Translations under genes and position numbers: made by a program | Source: CAYVTV01 sp964526475 | GTDB taxonomy: Bacteria; Bacteroidota; Bacteroidia; Bacteroidales; GCA-2748055 | Direction: 5' to 3' | DNA: 61,781 nt | Assembly (NCBI GenBank): GCA_964526475.1 | Contig: CAZGKF010000014.1 | Coordinates: 1 to 61,781, forward strand | The notes under the pieces: model-generated | Told to the model about the DNA's origin: nothing | The model's input: the letters and a program-made list of their open reading frames with translations, nothing else | The model's database searches: none | Shown: one piece after another, positions 61,687 to 61,781 of the stretch | Numbering within the stretch: the stretch's first letter is position 1 | How the letters are laid out: each line of letters opens with the position of its first letter

Positions 61687-61781
61687 TGAGAAGTTTTTAT
61701 AATCATTAATTAAAGTTTCGCAGATTTTTATATCATGCATATTAAAAGGGTTATACGCAATAACTAATTCTTTAAATCCTG

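Noticed and set aside
1..61781. Local GC skew by eye as proof of the origin
   Set aside because: Sampled lines follow coding strand more than replication direction; without a whole-genome cumulative skew it is not decisive.

Overview
The window is chromosomal DNA of a member of the Bacteroidota, probably a Bacteroidales/Marinilabiliales-type environmental lineage. The evidence is a TonB-dependent receptor with a CarboxypepD-like N-terminus, a HYC_CC_PP protein, GldA, an UpxY-type NusG paralogue, DUF4292, MORN_2 repeats, a long-form IspG, a primase without zinc ligands (as in flavobacteria), promoters of the TTG-N19-TAnnTTTG type, and low G+C with A/T-rich spacers. Bases 1-119 hold no gene I can support.

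Left part (0.1-8 kb): a TonB receptor and HYC_CC_PP protein diverge from a hemerythrin/RIC protein coupled to an atypical LuxR-type regulator. A tandem octamer repeat follows, then metK behind a clear SAM-II-type riboswitch, then a GH63/MGH1-like glycosidase cut off from its signal peptide by an in-frame TAG. A CAT-anticodon tRNA with its own promoter and terminator closes this part.

Accessory region (8-12.5 kb), directly behind the tRNA: structured noncoding DNA, an A/T-rich NYN-domain nuclease, an intact AbiEi/AbiEii type IV toxin-antitoxin pair, and debris. The debris is the C-terminal tail of a type IIG restriction/methylase enzyme, a 5'-truncated and frameshifted SNF2 helicase, and a second AbiEii remnant. 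It looks like a decaying defence island.

Core region (12.6-34.3 kb, mixed strands): DEAD-box helicase, methyltransferase, sirtuin, ComF, HAD hydrolase, ispG, cytidylate-kinase-like protein, dnaG, radical SAM protein, the asnS-rpoN-PAP2 operon, TPR protein, gldA, universal stress protein, an UpxY antiterminator without a polysaccharide locus, hemW, VanZ, Rrf2 and rpiB. Several genes survive here only as 5' stubs: S23 four-helix-bundle protein, PqqD-like protein and a lipoprotein.

Right part (34.9-61.7 kb, 20 of 25 genes on the plus strand): nadA-MORN-ruvB, OsmC, pheS, a cyclophilin, a tightly overlapping chain (flippase-dut-TPR-DUF4292-EnvC-HATPase-ybeY), mnmG, ade, uvrC, a prenyl synthase, ArsR, queD, polA, a MoaD/ThiS protein, an S41 protease and xth. 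A perfect 16-bp parS palindrome lies immediately after mnmG. A 533-bp very A/T-rich gap at 34.35-34.88 kb coincides with the change in gene-strand bias. Together these suggest that the window lies near the replication origin. I did not find a clearly new multi-gene system. The most rewarding items are the parS/origin signals, the riboswitch, the interrupted glycosidase and the recurrent pattern of decayed gene starts.
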